Source: Flavobacterium sp. 5 (lineage in GTDB: Bacteria; Bacteroidota; Bacteroidia; Flavobacteriales; Flavobacteriaceae). Taken from it: a stretch of 64,000 nucleotides of DNA. A program made the translations under genes and the position numbers. The stretch's first letter is position 1. Each line of letters begins with the position of its first letter. The notes under the pieces were generated by a model. That model made no database searches. It saw nothing but the letters and a program-made list of their open reading frames with translations, and was not told the DNA's origin. The stretch spans positions 1,550,001 through 1,614,000 of the forward strand of contig NZ_PHUE01000001.1 of the NCBI RefSeq assembly GCF_002813295.1, written 5' to 3'. Below are positions 28,045-36,540 of the stretch, piece by piece.

Positions 28045-29202
28045 ATGAATACATTCAAATCCGTTTTTGAACAATACGATTGGAATACTATACAATCCAA
28101 AATATATGCCAGCAGTGCACAACAAGTGGAGCAGGCATTAGCAAAAAGCAAGCGTAGCCTTGACGATTTTCTGGCTTTGATATCACCAGCTGCGCAACCC
28201 TATTTGGAACAAATGGCTCAAATAAGTCATGAATTGACCAAAAAACGTTTTGGAAAAACCATCCAAATGTATGCGCCTTTATATCTAAGTAATGAATGTC
28301 AAAACATTTGTACCTACTGCGGTTTTAGTTTAGACAACAAAATCAAACGAAAAACGCTGACTGATAGTGAAATTAAATTAGAAGTCGAAGCCTTAAAAAA
28401 AACAGGATTTGATCATGTTTTATTAGTTACTGGCGAAGCAAATTATACAGTAAATATTAATTACTTTTTGAATGCTATTGAGCAGATCAAAAATGATTTT
28501 TCGATAATTTCAGTCGAAGTACAGCCTCTTTCACAGGAAGAATATGAAAGCTTACATGATGCTGGCGTATATTCCGTTTTGGTATATCAGGAAACCTATC
28601 ATCAAGAGGTTTATAAAAAGTATCATACCAAAGGCAAAAAATCAAATTTTGATTTTAGACTGGAAACGCCTGACAGAATTGGTAAAGCAGGTATTCATAA
28701 AATAGGTTTGGGAGTTTTATTGGGTCTGGAAGATTGGCGTACTGATAGTTTTTTTAATGCCTTGCATTTAGATTATTTGCAAAAGACCTATTGGCAAACC
28801 AAATATTCTGTGTCTTTTCCGAGGTTGCGTCCTGCGGAAGGAATTATTGAGCCTAATTTTATAATGGACGACAAGGATTTAGCACAGCTTATATGTGCTT
28901 ATCGATTATGGAATGAAGATTTGGAAATCTCCATTTCGACTCGGGAGAATGAAAAATTTAGAAATAACATTATTCCGCTTGGTACCACAAGTATGAGTGC
29001 AGGATCGAAAACCAATCCTGGCGGCTATGTAGTTGATCTACAATCACTGGAACAATTTGAAATAAGTGACGAACGTTCATCTGCTGAAATTGCTGAAATG
29101 ATTACCCAAAAAGGATATGAACCCGTTTGGAAAGATTGGGACAGGACATTTAGTCAAAGGTCGAAGGTCGAAAGTCTTAAAGAAAACACAGTTTTCAATT
29201 AA
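28045..29202 (+). CDS. thiH: 2-iminoacetate synthase ThiH
   Basis: 385 residues from ATG 28045 (MNTFKSVFEQYDWN); a GTG 15 bases upstream falls in the right inverted repeat and is not favoured. It is a radical SAM enzyme that splits tyrosine to give dehydroglycine for ThiG. The cluster motif is CQNICTYCGF (CX3CX2C, near 90-97), and the C-terminal domain has SAGSKTNPGGY. The last 15 or so codons run through a short GTCGAAGGTCGAAAGTC repeat, so the natural C-terminus may have been altered. It is separated from thiG by the GxxExxY cassette. Confidence 0.96.
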   Translation: MNTFKSVFEQYDWNTIQSKIYASSAQQVEQALAKSKRSLDDFLALISPAAQPYLEQMAQISHELTKKRFGKTIQMYAPLYLSNECQNICTYCGFSLDNKIKRKTLTDSEIKLEVEALKKTGFDHVLLVTGEANYTVNINYFLNAIEQIKNDFSIISVEVQPLSQEEYESLHDAGVYSVLVYQETYHQEVYKKYHTKGKKSNFDFRLETPDRIGKAGIHKIGLGVLLGLEDWRTDSFFNALHLDYLQKTYWQTKYSVSFPRLRPAEGIIEPNFIMDDKDLAQLICAYRLWNEDLEISISTRENEKFRNNIIPLGTTSMSAGSKTNPGGYVVDLQSLEQFEISDERSSAEIAEMITQKGYEPVWKDWDRTFSQRSKVESLKENTVFN

Positions 29203-29253
29203 GCAATTTTCTGACTTTAAGACATTTGACTTTACAACTTTAAGAATACAACA

Positions 29254-29964
29254 ATGAGCGTAATACAAGATTTTTTACGATACAACCGCCAAATGATATT
29301 ACCCGAAATTGGTGATTCGGGACAAGATAAACTAAAGAAATCCAAAGTTCTAGTCATTGGCGCTGGTGGTTTGGGCTGCCCAATTTTACAATATATTGCT
29401 ACGGCTGGAGTAGGAACAATTGGGATAATTGATTTTGATAAAATCGAAATTCATAATCTGCACCGTCAGATTTTATATACTGAAGACCAAGTTGGATTAT
29501 CAAAAGCCAATACAGCCAAAGCAACTGTTGAAAAACTAAATCCTCTAATTACTGTTTTAGCTTTTGAAGAAAAATTAACTATTGATAATGCTTCGAAAAT
29601 TATAGCTGATTTTGATATTGTAGTAGATGGCTCAGATAATTTTACAACTCGCTATTTAGTAAATGACACTTGTGTGGCTTTAGACAAAATTTTGGTTTAT
29701 GGTAGCATATTAGGTTTTGAAGGTCAGTTGGCTGTTTTTAATCATCAGGGAAGTAAAAATTTACGTGATTTATTTCCAGAACCACCTAATCCTGATGATG
29801 TCCCTAATTGTAGTTTTAATGGCGTTTTAGGTACTTTACCAGGTATGATTGGCACAATGATGGCACATGAAACTTTGAAGTTAATTATTGGGCTACCGAG
29901 TTTGAGGAATGAATTAATCCTATTTAAAACAACTGAATGGGGGTTTCTTAAGTTAGCTTTTTAA
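29254..29964 (+). CDS. thiF: ThiF/HesA-type adenylyltransferase
   Basis: 236 residues, the short E1-like form without a C-terminal rhodanese domain. It should adenylate the ThiS C-terminus. The nucleotide-binding GAGGLGCP (36-43), the Arg/Asn-rich NLHRQILY segment and the metal/ATP Asp in DGSDNFTTRYL are present, as is a catalytic-type Cys in CSFNGVLGTLPG. The Cys4 zinc site of many MoeB/ThiF proteins is absent. It ends the operon and its last 12 bases overlap the convergent aat gene. Confidence 0.93.
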   Translation: MSVIQDFLRYNRQMILPEIGDSGQDKLKKSKVLVIGAGGLGCPILQYIATAGVGTIGIIDFDKIEIHNLHRQILYTEDQVGLSKANTAKATVEKLNPLITVLAFEEKLTIDNASKIIADFDIVVDGSDNFTTRYLVNDTCVALDKILVYGSILGFEGQLAVFNHQGSKNLRDLFPEPPNPDDVPNCSFNGVLGTLPGMIGTMMAHETLKLIIGLPSLRNELILFKTTEWGFLKLAF

Positions 29965-30588
29965 TATTTCCATAAAAGTTGCTCTTTCAATTTCGACACA
30001 GCCCAAACTTTCGAGATGTTCATTGTATACTTGACAATCTAACAATTGATAATTCTCTATTTTTAATTGATTAACTAAACTAATAAAGGCAACTTTTGAA
30101 GCATTTGAAACCAGTGAAAACATACTTTCTCCACAAAAAACATGTCCCAAATCTATACCATACAATCCGCCAACTAATTGGCCATTTTGCCAAACTTCAA
30201 CAGATTTTGCAATTCCTAATTCATTGAGTTTGCAATAGGCTTCGATCATTTCATTGGTAATCCAAGTTCCAGTCTGTCCGTCGCGTTTTACTTGTTGGCA
30301 ATTGGAGATAACATCCCTGAAATTTTGATTGAAAGTCACTTTGAAGATATTCCGATTAAGAATATTTCGCATGCTTTTGGAAACAATCAAACCGTCAAGA
30401 AACAATACCATTCTGGGATTTGGAGACCACCAAATAATGGGTTCTCCTTCGTTGAACCAAGGAAAAATTCCGCTATTGTACGCGAGCTGCAAGCGCTCTG
30501 GAGATAAATCACCGCCAATTGCCAAAATCCCATCGCGATTGGCGTGGGTAACTGGAGGAAAAAATAAATCTGATGATAAGTAATACAT
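29953..30588 (-). CDS. aat: Leucyl/phenylalanyl-tRNA-protein transferase
   Basis: 211 residues from the second Met (30588, MYYLSSDLFFPPV), which gives the usual family N-terminus; the Met at 30606 adds six residues. It transfers Leu or Phe to N-terminal basic residues to mark proteins for ClpS/ClpAP degradation. Conserved segments are GGDLSPERL, SGIFPWFNEGEPIIWWSPNPR, GTWITNEMIEAY and GHVFCGESMFS. It is convergent with thiF and overlaps it by 12 bases, with no hairpin between. Confidence 0.95.
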   Translation of the reverse strand: MYYLSSDLFFPPVTHANRDGILAIGGDLSPERLQLAYNSGIFPWFNEGEPIIWWSPNPRMVLFLDGLIVSKSMRNILNRNIFKVTFNQNFRDVISNCQQVKRDGQTGTWITNEMIEAYCKLNELGIAKSVEVWQNGQLVGGLYGIDLGHVFCGESMFSLVSNASKVAFISLVNQLKIENYQLLDCQVYNEHLESLGCVEIERATFMEILKS

Positions 30589-30615
30589 TTTCAATGGAAA
30601 TTTCAAAAAACAAAA

Positions 30616-30651
30616 AAGTCAGAAATTCAAGTAAACTCAAACTTCTGACTT
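30616..30651 (-). terminator. Terminator of the DUF3127/flavin reductase unit
   Basis: A 9-bp stem (AAGTCAGAA with TTCTGACTT, 30616-30624 and 30643-30651) followed on the minus strand by a run of T. Confidence 0.75.
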
Positions 30652-30674
30652 CTAACTTTTAATTTCTTTATGTC

Positions 30675-31049
30675 TTAGAATGGCAAATCGTCTGCTTCTT
30701 CTTCGTTTAAGTTAGTTGCTGGTGCAAAAGTTGCTGCAGCTGGCATTGGAGGTGCTTGTTGAGTTGGTGCATCAGCAGCTACTCTTTCGATTCTCCAACC
30801 TTGAATACTATTAAAATATCTTGTTTCACCTTGTGGGTTAATCCATTCTCTTCCTCTTAAATTGATAGAAACTTTTACCGCTTCACCAATATTATAATTG
30901 CTTAACAAATCACATTTATCTTGAGTGAATTCAATTAAAATATGTTGTGGATATTGCTCATCAGTAGTAACAACTAATTCTCTTTTTTTGAATGCCGCAC
31001 TTACTTGTTGCTCTGGATTAACAACTTTAATTTTTCCTAATACTTCCAT
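30675..31049 (-). CDS. DUF3127 protein, SSB-like
   Basis: 124 residues. The first 95 or so form a small beta-rich domain (GKIKVVNPEQQVSAAFKKRELVVTTDE, INLRGREWINPQGETRYFNSIQGW) typical of DUF3127 and suggestive of an OB fold. After an Ala/Pro/Thr-rich linker the protein ends NEEEADDLPF, which closely resembles the acidic tip of single-stranded DNA-binding proteins (DDIPF). A role in binding single-stranded nucleic acid and recruiting partners by this tip is an inference. It follows the flavin reductase gene by 21 bases. Confidence 0.85.
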   Translation of the reverse strand: MEVLGKIKVVNPEQQVSAAFKKRELVVTTDEQYPQHILIEFTQDKCDLLSNYNIGEAVKVSINLRGREWINPQGETRYFNSIQGWRIERVAADAPTQQAPPMPAAATFAPATNLNEEEADDLPF

Positions 31050-31070
31050 CTTCTTTTTGTTTTATTATTG

Positions 31071-31958
31071 TTACTTTGATTTTATTTTTTTAGCCAAAAG
31101 CACTTTCCACGCCGAAACTACATCATTATCTAAAAGATACTTTTTAGCCTCTAGATGCTGTTTTTCAAGGTCATCGGAGCTCAAAACTGCCTTTACAGCA
31201 AAATTTTGCTTTACAAATATACTAACTTCTTCAGTAGTAGGCAAGGCTTCTATGTTACCTAACATCCCTAAATCGTTTCCATCGAAAACAGAACTGTTTT
31301 TGACAAAATCTGGAATAACATCTACTCCAACTCCTAATGTTGTAAGTGGTTTTGGTACTTCAAACAATCCTTGATTTGATCTGGAATACCAATTGGCTCC
31401 CAATCTGGAAACCAAATCAATTTTATGTTGATCGATAGTTCCATTTTCGTTTAGAACCGCATCATCTATATGTATATGAACCACTTCACAAAGAATTAGA
31501 TTTCCTGCTCCTCCTTCGGAGCCAAGTGGAATTATCTGAGTCACTTTACATTCAAACTGTACTGGTGATTCTTTTACTCTAAAGGGTTTTACAACAACAG
31601 ATGGTACTGGCGTTAATCCTGATTTTAAAAACTCATCAACTCCTTCTGCATATTCTGTACTAGCCAAAGAAGTTTGTTGCACCATGTCATAATTCACTAC
31701 ATTAATTACGACTTCTCCTGTTGCTTCGGCATTAATTAAGGTATGCTTAATGGTATTATCCCTCACACGCCTTGCAGGCGAAAAAATAAGTATTGGTGGA
31801 TTCGCACTGAACACATTGAAAAAACTAAAAGGTGACAAATTTGGAATTCCATTTACTCCAATTGTACTAGCAAAAGCAATAGGTCGTGGACCAACTGAAC
31901 TTTGTAAATACCCTTGTAGTTTTACAATATCAATACTTTTTGGGTCAATACTAATCAT
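31071..31958 (-). CDS. Flavin reductase family protein
   Basis: 295 residues. The N-terminal 200 form the split-barrel FMN-binding domain of the flavin reductase/DIM6 family (SVGPRPIAFASTIGVNGIPNLSPFSFFN, ARRVRDNTIKHTLINAEATGEVVIN). The C-terminal 90 residues are an extra helical region ending in basic residues. It probably reduces flavin or uses FMN on a small cytosolic substrate; the specific reaction cannot be told. It heads a two-gene unit with the DUF3127 gene. Confidence 0.88.
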   Translation of the reverse strand: MISIDPKSIDIVKLQGYLQSSVGPRPIAFASTIGVNGIPNLSPFSFFNVFSANPPILIFSPARRVRDNTIKHTLINAEATGEVVINVVNYDMVQQTSLASTEYAEGVDEFLKSGLTPVPSVVVKPFRVKESPVQFECKVTQIIPLGSEGGAGNLILCEVVHIHIDDAVLNENGTIDQHKIDLVSRLGANWYSRSNQGLFEVPKPLTTLGVGVDVIPDFVKNSSVFDGNDLGMLGNIEALPTTEEVSIFVKQNFAVKAVLSSDDLEKQHLEAKKYLLDNDVVSAWKVLLAKKIKSK

Positions 31959-32040
31959 AATTTTTTATTTGGACAAAAATAATAAAATAGCGCTAAGATT
32001 ATTGTTTATTCTGGAATTATATTATCAAAACCAATGCCCT

Positions 32041-32115
32041 AGCCCTGATGGTAGTGACATCCTTTTTATGTCTTTTTTTTCTAAAGAGACATAAAAAGAT
32101 ATAACGGACAGCAGG
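32041..32115 (-). repeat. Dispersed hairpin element, copy 3 (reverse orientation)
   Basis: A perfect 12-bp stem (32062-32073 with 32087-32098) lies between AGCCCTGATGGTAGTGACAT and ATAACGGACAGCAGG, the reverse-complement form of the flanks in the other copies, somewhat diverged. It lies between the flavin reductase gene and the histidine kinase gene. Confidence 0.55.
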
Positions 32116-32195
32116 ATATAACTTCAAAAAAATCATTTTATCAACACAATCCAAGATGCATTATTTCGTTATATTTATACCACAAATTTACTGTT

Positions 32196-33341
32196 ATGAA
32201 TTTTTCTGAAAACAGCAATCCAATTCGCTGGATTATTATTTTTATTTCTTTTTTGATAATCACTATTATCCTTTGGAACACCTATACCTTTTTTCAAATT
32301 TTTAAAAATGAGGAACGGGTAAAAATGAAACTTTGGGCCATTGCTGAAAAAACATTAATTAATGCCAAAGCCGATACTGAAGTTGATTTACCTCTCCAAA
32401 TTTTCAACAATAATACTACTATTCCATTAATACTAACAGAGAATGACAGCATAATAAACTCAGTAAATATTGATGAAGAAATTATAAAAGACAAAGTAAA
32501 AGCCCATAAATATCTGGATCAATTAAAAAGTGAAAATGAACCTATCACTATTATTTATGCCGCAGGAAAATCACAAGAATTATATTATGGAGATTCTTCT
32601 TTGATAGGTAAACTCAAATATTATCCAATCGCTTTATGTTTAATTATTGTACTCTGCGGTATTCTTATCTACAATTTTTATCTGAATCATAAAATTGCTA
32701 CTCAAAACAAATTATGGGCAGGAATGGCAAAAGAAACAGCTCATCAAATTGGGACTCCTCTTTCCTCATTGATAGGCTGGTTGGAGATTCTAAAACTGGA
32801 TAATATTGACGAATCCATTACTACGGAAATCGAAAAAGACATTGAACGATTGCAAACTATAACGGATCGATTTTCTAAAATTGGTTCCGAACCCAAATTA
32901 GAACTAAAAGACGTTGTCGAAGAAACGAAACAATCCTACAATTATTTAATTTCTCGTTTTTCTAATCAAATAGAATTTTCTTTTAAAGGTCCAACAAAGC
33001 CAATAAATATCTTGCTAAATCCTATTTTACATAGTTGGACGATAGAAAACCTAGTCAAAAACGCCATCGATGCTATGAAAGGTAGAGGAAAATTATCTAT
33101 GGTAATTGAAGAAGATAACCGTCATATAAAAATAAACGTAACCGATACTGGCAACGGTATTCCTAAGAAAGAGTATCAACGAATTTTTGAAACTGGTTTT
33201 ACCACAAAAAAAAGAGGTTGGGGATTAGGACTTTCTTTAACTCGGAGAATTGTTGAGGAATACCACAAAGGCTCAGTCAAAGTACTTCACTCTGAAATTG
33301 GAAAAGGAACTACGATGCAAATTGTATTTTTAAAAAGCTGA
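32196..33341 (+). CDS. Membrane sensor histidine kinase
   Basis: 381 residues. Two transmembrane segments (about 11-33 and 142-162) enclose a periplasmic sensor region of about 105 residues without a recognised fold. The phosphoacceptor is H183 in KETAHQIGTPLSSL, a form common in Bacteroidota kinases. The ATPase domain has the N box ENLVKNAIDAM, G1 VTDTGNGIP and G2 GWGLGLSLTRRI. No response regulator is adjacent, so its partner is elsewhere. A dispersed hairpin element lies in its upstream region. Confidence 0.92.
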   Translation: MNFSENSNPIRWIIIFISFLIITIILWNTYTFFQIFKNEERVKMKLWAIAEKTLINAKADTEVDLPLQIFNNNTTIPLILTENDSIINSVNIDEEIIKDKVKAHKYLDQLKSENEPITIIYAAGKSQELYYGDSSLIGKLKYYPIALCLIIVLCGILIYNFYLNHKIATQNKLWAGMAKETAHQIGTPLSSLIGWLEILKLDNIDESITTEIEKDIERLQTITDRFSKIGSEPKLELKDVVEETKQSYNYLISRFSNQIEFSFKGPTKPINILLNPILHSWTIENLVKNAIDAMKGRGKLSMVIEEDNRHIKINVTDTGNGIPKKEYQRIFETGFTTKKRGWGLGLSLTRRIVEEYHKGSVKVLHSEIGKGTTMQIVFLKS

Positions 33342-33404
33342 TTCATTACATTTTACCTTATTCTTTTTTAGTACTTTTACTACTTAACCTTAAAACAACA
33401 ACTT

Positions 33405-33644
33405 ATGGGAATATTGTATTTTCTTTTGATTGGTGCCATTTCCGGATGGTTAGCTGGACAACTTTGGAAAGGGAGCGGCTTTGGTTTATTTGGTAATATT
33501 ATCATAGGGATAATTGGTGGTTTTTTTGGAGGTTGGCTAACTGGCAAATTCGGTATAGGTGGCGGAACTTTACTTTGGCAAATTATTATTTCGGCTGTTG
33601 GCGCTTGGATTTTGTTGTTTATTATTAGCCTACTAAAAAAATAA
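33405..33644 (+). CDS. GlsB/YeaQ/YmgE family small membrane protein
   Basis: 79 residues with three hydrophobic, Gly-rich helices (MGILYFLLIGAISGWLAGQL, GFGLFGNIIIGIIGGFFGGW, LLWQIIISAVGAWILLFII). This is the transglycosylase-associated family of small inner-membrane stress proteins; a role in stress adaptation is described for relatives, with no known enzymatic activity. It follows the kinase gene by 63 bases and is probably expressed independently or as a tail gene. Confidence 0.9.
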   Translation: MGILYFLLIGAISGWLAGQLWKGSGFGLFGNIIIGIIGGFFGGWLTGKFGIGGGTLLWQIIISAVGAWILLFIISLLKK

Positions 33645-33656
33645 AACTTTTGAAAT

Positions 33657-33701
33657 AAAACAAAAAGGGATTTCAAACAATTTGAAATCCCTTTTTGTTT
33701 T
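33657..33701. terminator. Strong bidirectional terminator
   Basis: A perfect 21-bp stem (33657-33677 with 33681-33701) with a CAA loop, core AGGGATTTCAAA/TTTGAAATCCCT, between two convergent genes. Confidence 0.92.
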
Positions 33702-33722
33702 ATAAAAATCCATTATTGACTC

Positions 33723-34889
33723 TTAACGCAATGGAATGCCAAACCATGTTATCTTTGTAAACATCCCTTTTCGAGCTGTTTTACTTTTACTCAAATAATC
33801 ATTAACAAACTTCTCTTGTTCATCTATTTGTTTTAGAACATCGATTATTGACTTTTTTAATGACTTTACATTTTCTACATTATTATCATTAAACTTCCCA
33901 ATCTTATAAATACGATTTTGACAATCTAGTATTTTTTGTTTAGGACTTATAATCATTTCTTTAATTGCTTCATCTGATAAAAGTGGTTTGAATTTATTAT
34001 TTCTATACATTATAAAATCATTAAACTGTGCTATCGCTTGATTATAATCATCACTTATAGACTGCATTTTTGCCATTGCACTATTATTTTGTAAAGCATC
34101 CACCTCACTCTTTTTGAACTGAATCATCTCTTGAATCAAAGTGTTTTTTACACCATTATTCTGAATTCGAATCAAAGCTGTCCTCGCTTGTTCTAGTTCA
34201 GACATTTGATCATATTCTTCTATTTGAGTTACAAAATCAAATTTTGGTTTGTTATTATTCATTTGAGTTTTACCTTCTATGAATTCTTGATTGGTTACTG
34301 TGTAATTCAAAAACTCCCATAAATAATCGAAGGGCATGTGTGTTACAATAAATTGGCTTGGAGCAACCTTAAAATTGAGATTATTTAATTTTTTGAAGAA
34401 CTTTTTATTCTGAACATAGCCAGCTCCCCAAGTTGGATCAAATAACCACCAAATAGTATCAATCCTTGTGGCACACCAAGCATGCGATAACACATTCACA
34501 GTACCATTTTGTTTAGTATATCCGTAAACTATATAGGACTTAATCCCTATTTTTTTTGCAATATCATTAAAAACTTCGGCATAATGAATACAGACCCCCT
34601 TCTTGGATAATACTGTGTTTTTTATTTTATCCAAAGAGACTTCCTGATAATTAATAGATGAAATATTTTCAATATCGTATCTGATATTAGATGCAGTCCA
34701 ATAAAAAACAGCTCGAACTTTATCCTGTTCCGTTTTAAAATTTTCATTTATATATTGAGCAATTCCATCAGTCGAAGCGCTTAAATCTACTGGAATTTTA
34801 TCCATTTTAGCATCTATAAAAGCATAAGGATTCTTGGTTTGACCAAAGCTGATACTGGTAAATATTAAAAATAAAAAAAAACTTTTCAT
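33723..34889 (-). CDS. Exported transglutaminase-like protein
   Basis: 388 residues. A signal peptide (about 1-17, ending SFGQ) leads to a transglutaminase-like cysteine protease fold with a complete triad: C100 in KKGVCIHYAEVF, H137 in LSHAWC and D151 in FDPTWG. Residues about 240-388 are a helical, charged C-terminal region. Bacterial members act as peptidases or amidases in the periplasm; the substrate is unknown. It appears monocistronic. Confidence 0.87.
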   Translation of the reverse strand: MKSFFLFLIFTSISFGQTKNPYAFIDAKMDKIPVDLSASTDGIAQYINENFKTEQDKVRAVFYWTASNIRYDIENISSINYQEVSLDKIKNTVLSKKGVCIHYAEVFNDIAKKIGIKSYIVYGYTKQNGTVNVLSHAWCATRIDTIWWLFDPTWGAGYVQNKKFFKKLNNLNFKVAPSQFIVTHMPFDYLWEFLNYTVTNQEFIEGKTQMNNNKPKFDFVTQIEEYDQMSELEQARTALIRIQNNGVKNTLIQEMIQFKKSEVDALQNNSAMAKMQSISDDYNQAIAQFNDFIMYRNNKFKPLLSDEAIKEMIISPKQKILDCQNRIYKIGKFNDNNVENVKSLKKSIIDVLKQIDEQEKFVNDYLSKSKTARKGMFTKITWFGIPLR

Positions 34890-34910
34890 ATCATTTCATT
34901 TTTAGGCATA

Positions 34911-34958
34911 AAAAAACACAAATCCTTTAAATTACACCTTAAAAGATTTGTGTTTTTT
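34911..34958 (-). terminator. Terminator of the greA-HIT unit
   Basis: A perfect 14-bp stem (AAAAAACACAAATC with GATTTGTGTTTTTT, 34911-34924 and 34945-34958) with a T-run on the minus strand, just after the HIT stop codon. Confidence 0.85.
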
Positions 34959-34972
34959 ATGCATATATATTT

Positions 34973-35362
34973 TTACAAATTGGCTTGAATACTAATCGCT
35001 AAAGCTTCAAACTCTTCTTTTGTCAAAGTTACTTTATGTCTGAAAGTCATTTCGCCCATTTCATTTAAAGGAATCAAGTGAACGTGTGCGTGAGGCACTT
35101 CAAGACCTATCACTGCCATACCAATTCTTTTACAAGGAACTGTTTTCTCCAAGGCAATTGCTACTTTCTTAGAAAATGACATTAAACCAAGATACAAAGC
35201 ATCATCAATTTCAAAAAACTTATCTATTTCTTGCTTAGGTATACATAGTGTGTGTCCTTTAGCATTGGGATTTACATCTAAAAATGCTAAAAAATTTTCA
35301 TCCTCAGCTACTTTATAACAAGGTATTTCCCCATTTACGATTTTTGTAAATATAGAGCTCAT
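34973..35362 (-). CDS. HIT family nucleotide hydrolase
   Basis: 129 residues, a histidine-triad protein of the Hint branch. FTKIVNGEIPCYKVAEDE and FLDVNPNAKGHTLCIPK form the N-terminal half, and the triad is HAHVHL near 93-98. Such enzymes cleave nucleoside phosphoramidates or related adenylates in the cytosol. It follows greA by 22 bases in one unit. Confidence 0.95.
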   Translation of the reverse strand: MSSIFTKIVNGEIPCYKVAEDENFLAFLDVNPNAKGHTLCIPKQEIDKFFEIDDALYLGLMSFSKKVAIALEKTVPCKRIGMAVIGLEVPHAHVHLIPLNEMGEMTFRHKVTLTKEEFEALAISIQANL

Positions 35363-35384
35363 AATTAAATCTTTTAATTTAAAA

Positions 35385-35861
35385 TTACTCTCTTGAAATT
35401 TCTAAAATTTCAAATTTTAAAATACCATTAGGCACTGTGATTTCAGCAACTTCACCTACTTTTTTACCTAATAATCCCTTTCCAATAGGAGAAGTAACTG
35501 ATATTTTTCCAGTTTTTAAATCGGCTTCACTTTCGGCAACTAACGTGTATTTCATCTCCATTCCATTCGTTTGGTTTTTAATCTTAACAATAGACAAAAC
35601 TAACACTTTAGATAAATCTAAATTAGACTCATCTATCAACCTCGCATTTGCATGTATATCTTCCAATTTTGCGATTCTCATTTCAAGCATTCCTTGGGCT
35701 TCTTTGGCAGCATCATATTCTGCATTTTCAGACAAGTCCCCTTTATCTCTTGCATCTGCTATATCTTGTGATGCTTTTGGACGCATCACACTCTTTAAAT
35801 GATCTAATTCTTCTCTTAATTTTTTTAACCCTTCCGCTGTGTAATACGATATTGCGCTCAT
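35385..35861 (-). CDS. greA: Transcription elongation factor GreA
   Basis: 158 residues from ATG 35861 (MSAISYYTAEGLKKLREEL); the in-frame upstream Met falls within the leader hairpin and is rejected. GreA enters the RNA polymerase channel and stimulates cleavage of backtracked RNA. The acidic tip residues lie in DARDKGDLSENAEYDAAKE, and the C-terminal domain has SPIGKGLLGKKVGE. It heads an operon with the HIT gene, and its transcript starts with a terminator-like hairpin. Confidence 0.96.
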   Translation of the reverse strand: MSAISYYTAEGLKKLREELDHLKSVMRPKASQDIADARDKGDLSENAEYDAAKEAQGMLEMRIAKLEDIHANARLIDESNLDLSKVLVLSIVKIKNQTNGMEMKYTLVAESEADLKTGKISVTSPIGKGLLGKKVGEVAEITVPNGILKFEILEISRE

Positions 35862-35888
35862 AATTTCATCATTTATATAAAATAGAAA

Positions 35889-35925
35889 AAATCCCATCAG
35901 GACGGGATTTCTTTCTACAAAGATA
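35889..35925 (-). promoter_or_regulatory. greA promoter and immediate leader hairpin
   Basis: On the minus strand TATCTTTG (35925-35918) is a perfect -7 box. Some 7 bases later a hairpin GAAATCCC...GGGATTTTTTC forms (35904-35910 with 35889-35895) and is followed by T, so a terminator-like structure lies at the very 5' end of the greA message. Confidence 0.6.
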
Positions 35926-36028
35926 GTGTATTTTTATTTTTAGATTACAATAATATGTTAATCATAATAATTTCAAAGTTAAATAAATTAAATTTGTTTC
36001 ACTAATACTTTACTTTTAATTTTAAATA

Positions 36029-36442
36029 ATGAAAAAATACATTTTATTACTAATTATCGCTCCATTTTTCTTGGGATGTAGTAACAATGAAAACTCTAGT
36101 AAAAATCCATATGTACCCAACTACAGTTTTTCTGTAGATCTCAACATGAATTTACCACTTTATTCAAACCTTAAAAGCGCAGGTAATGCTATCTATTATG
36201 CAGATGCTGGCGTTAAAGGATTAATCGTTTTCTATACTGGAACCACATACAATGCTTTTGATGCTGCTTGTCCAAATCAAGATTTAAGCGATTGTTCAAC
36301 TATGACAATTAAAGGAATCAATGCCATTTGCGCATGCGACAAGATCGAATATAATCTATTTACTGGTCAAGGAAGCGGCACCTACCCGATGAAACAATAC
36401 CGAGTACAGGTGACAGGAGATGTAATTCGTATCTATAATTAA
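36029..36442 (+). CDS. Rieske-like lipoprotein lacking cluster His ligands
   Basis: 137 residues. Lipoprotein signal MKKYILLLIIAPFFLGC with lipidated Cys17. The domain follows the Rieske pattern: FDAACPNQ at 78-84, ICACDKIEYNLFTGQG at 100-115 and a final YRVQVTGDVIRI strand. In 2Fe-2S Rieske proteins the first box is C-x-H and the second C-x-x-H; here they read C81-P-N83 and C101-A-C103-D104, so both His ligands are gone. It likely keeps the fold but not a normal cluster; a metal site using the remaining Cys cannot be excluded. The function is unknown. Confidence 0.65.
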   Translation: MKKYILLLIIAPFFLGCSNNENSSKNPYVPNYSFSVDLNMNLPLYSNLKSAGNAIYYADAGVKGLIVFYTGTTYNAFDAACPNQDLSDCSTMTIKGINAICACDKIEYNLFTGQGSGTYPMKQYRVQVTGDVIRIYN

Positions 36443-36482
36443 AAGCCTGGCAGAGCATTACTCACAACATCATTTTAAACCA

Positions 36483-36520
36483 AAAAAAATCCTGAAAGCT
36501 AACACTCTCAGGATTTTTTT
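36483..36520. terminator. Bidirectional terminator
   Basis: A 13-bp stem (AAAAAAATCCTGA with TCAGGATTTTTTT) at 36483-36495 and 36508-36520 lies between the convergent Rieske-like gene and TonB receptor gene. Confidence 0.88.
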
Positions 36521-36540
36521 ATGAACCTAATTTTAAAGCA

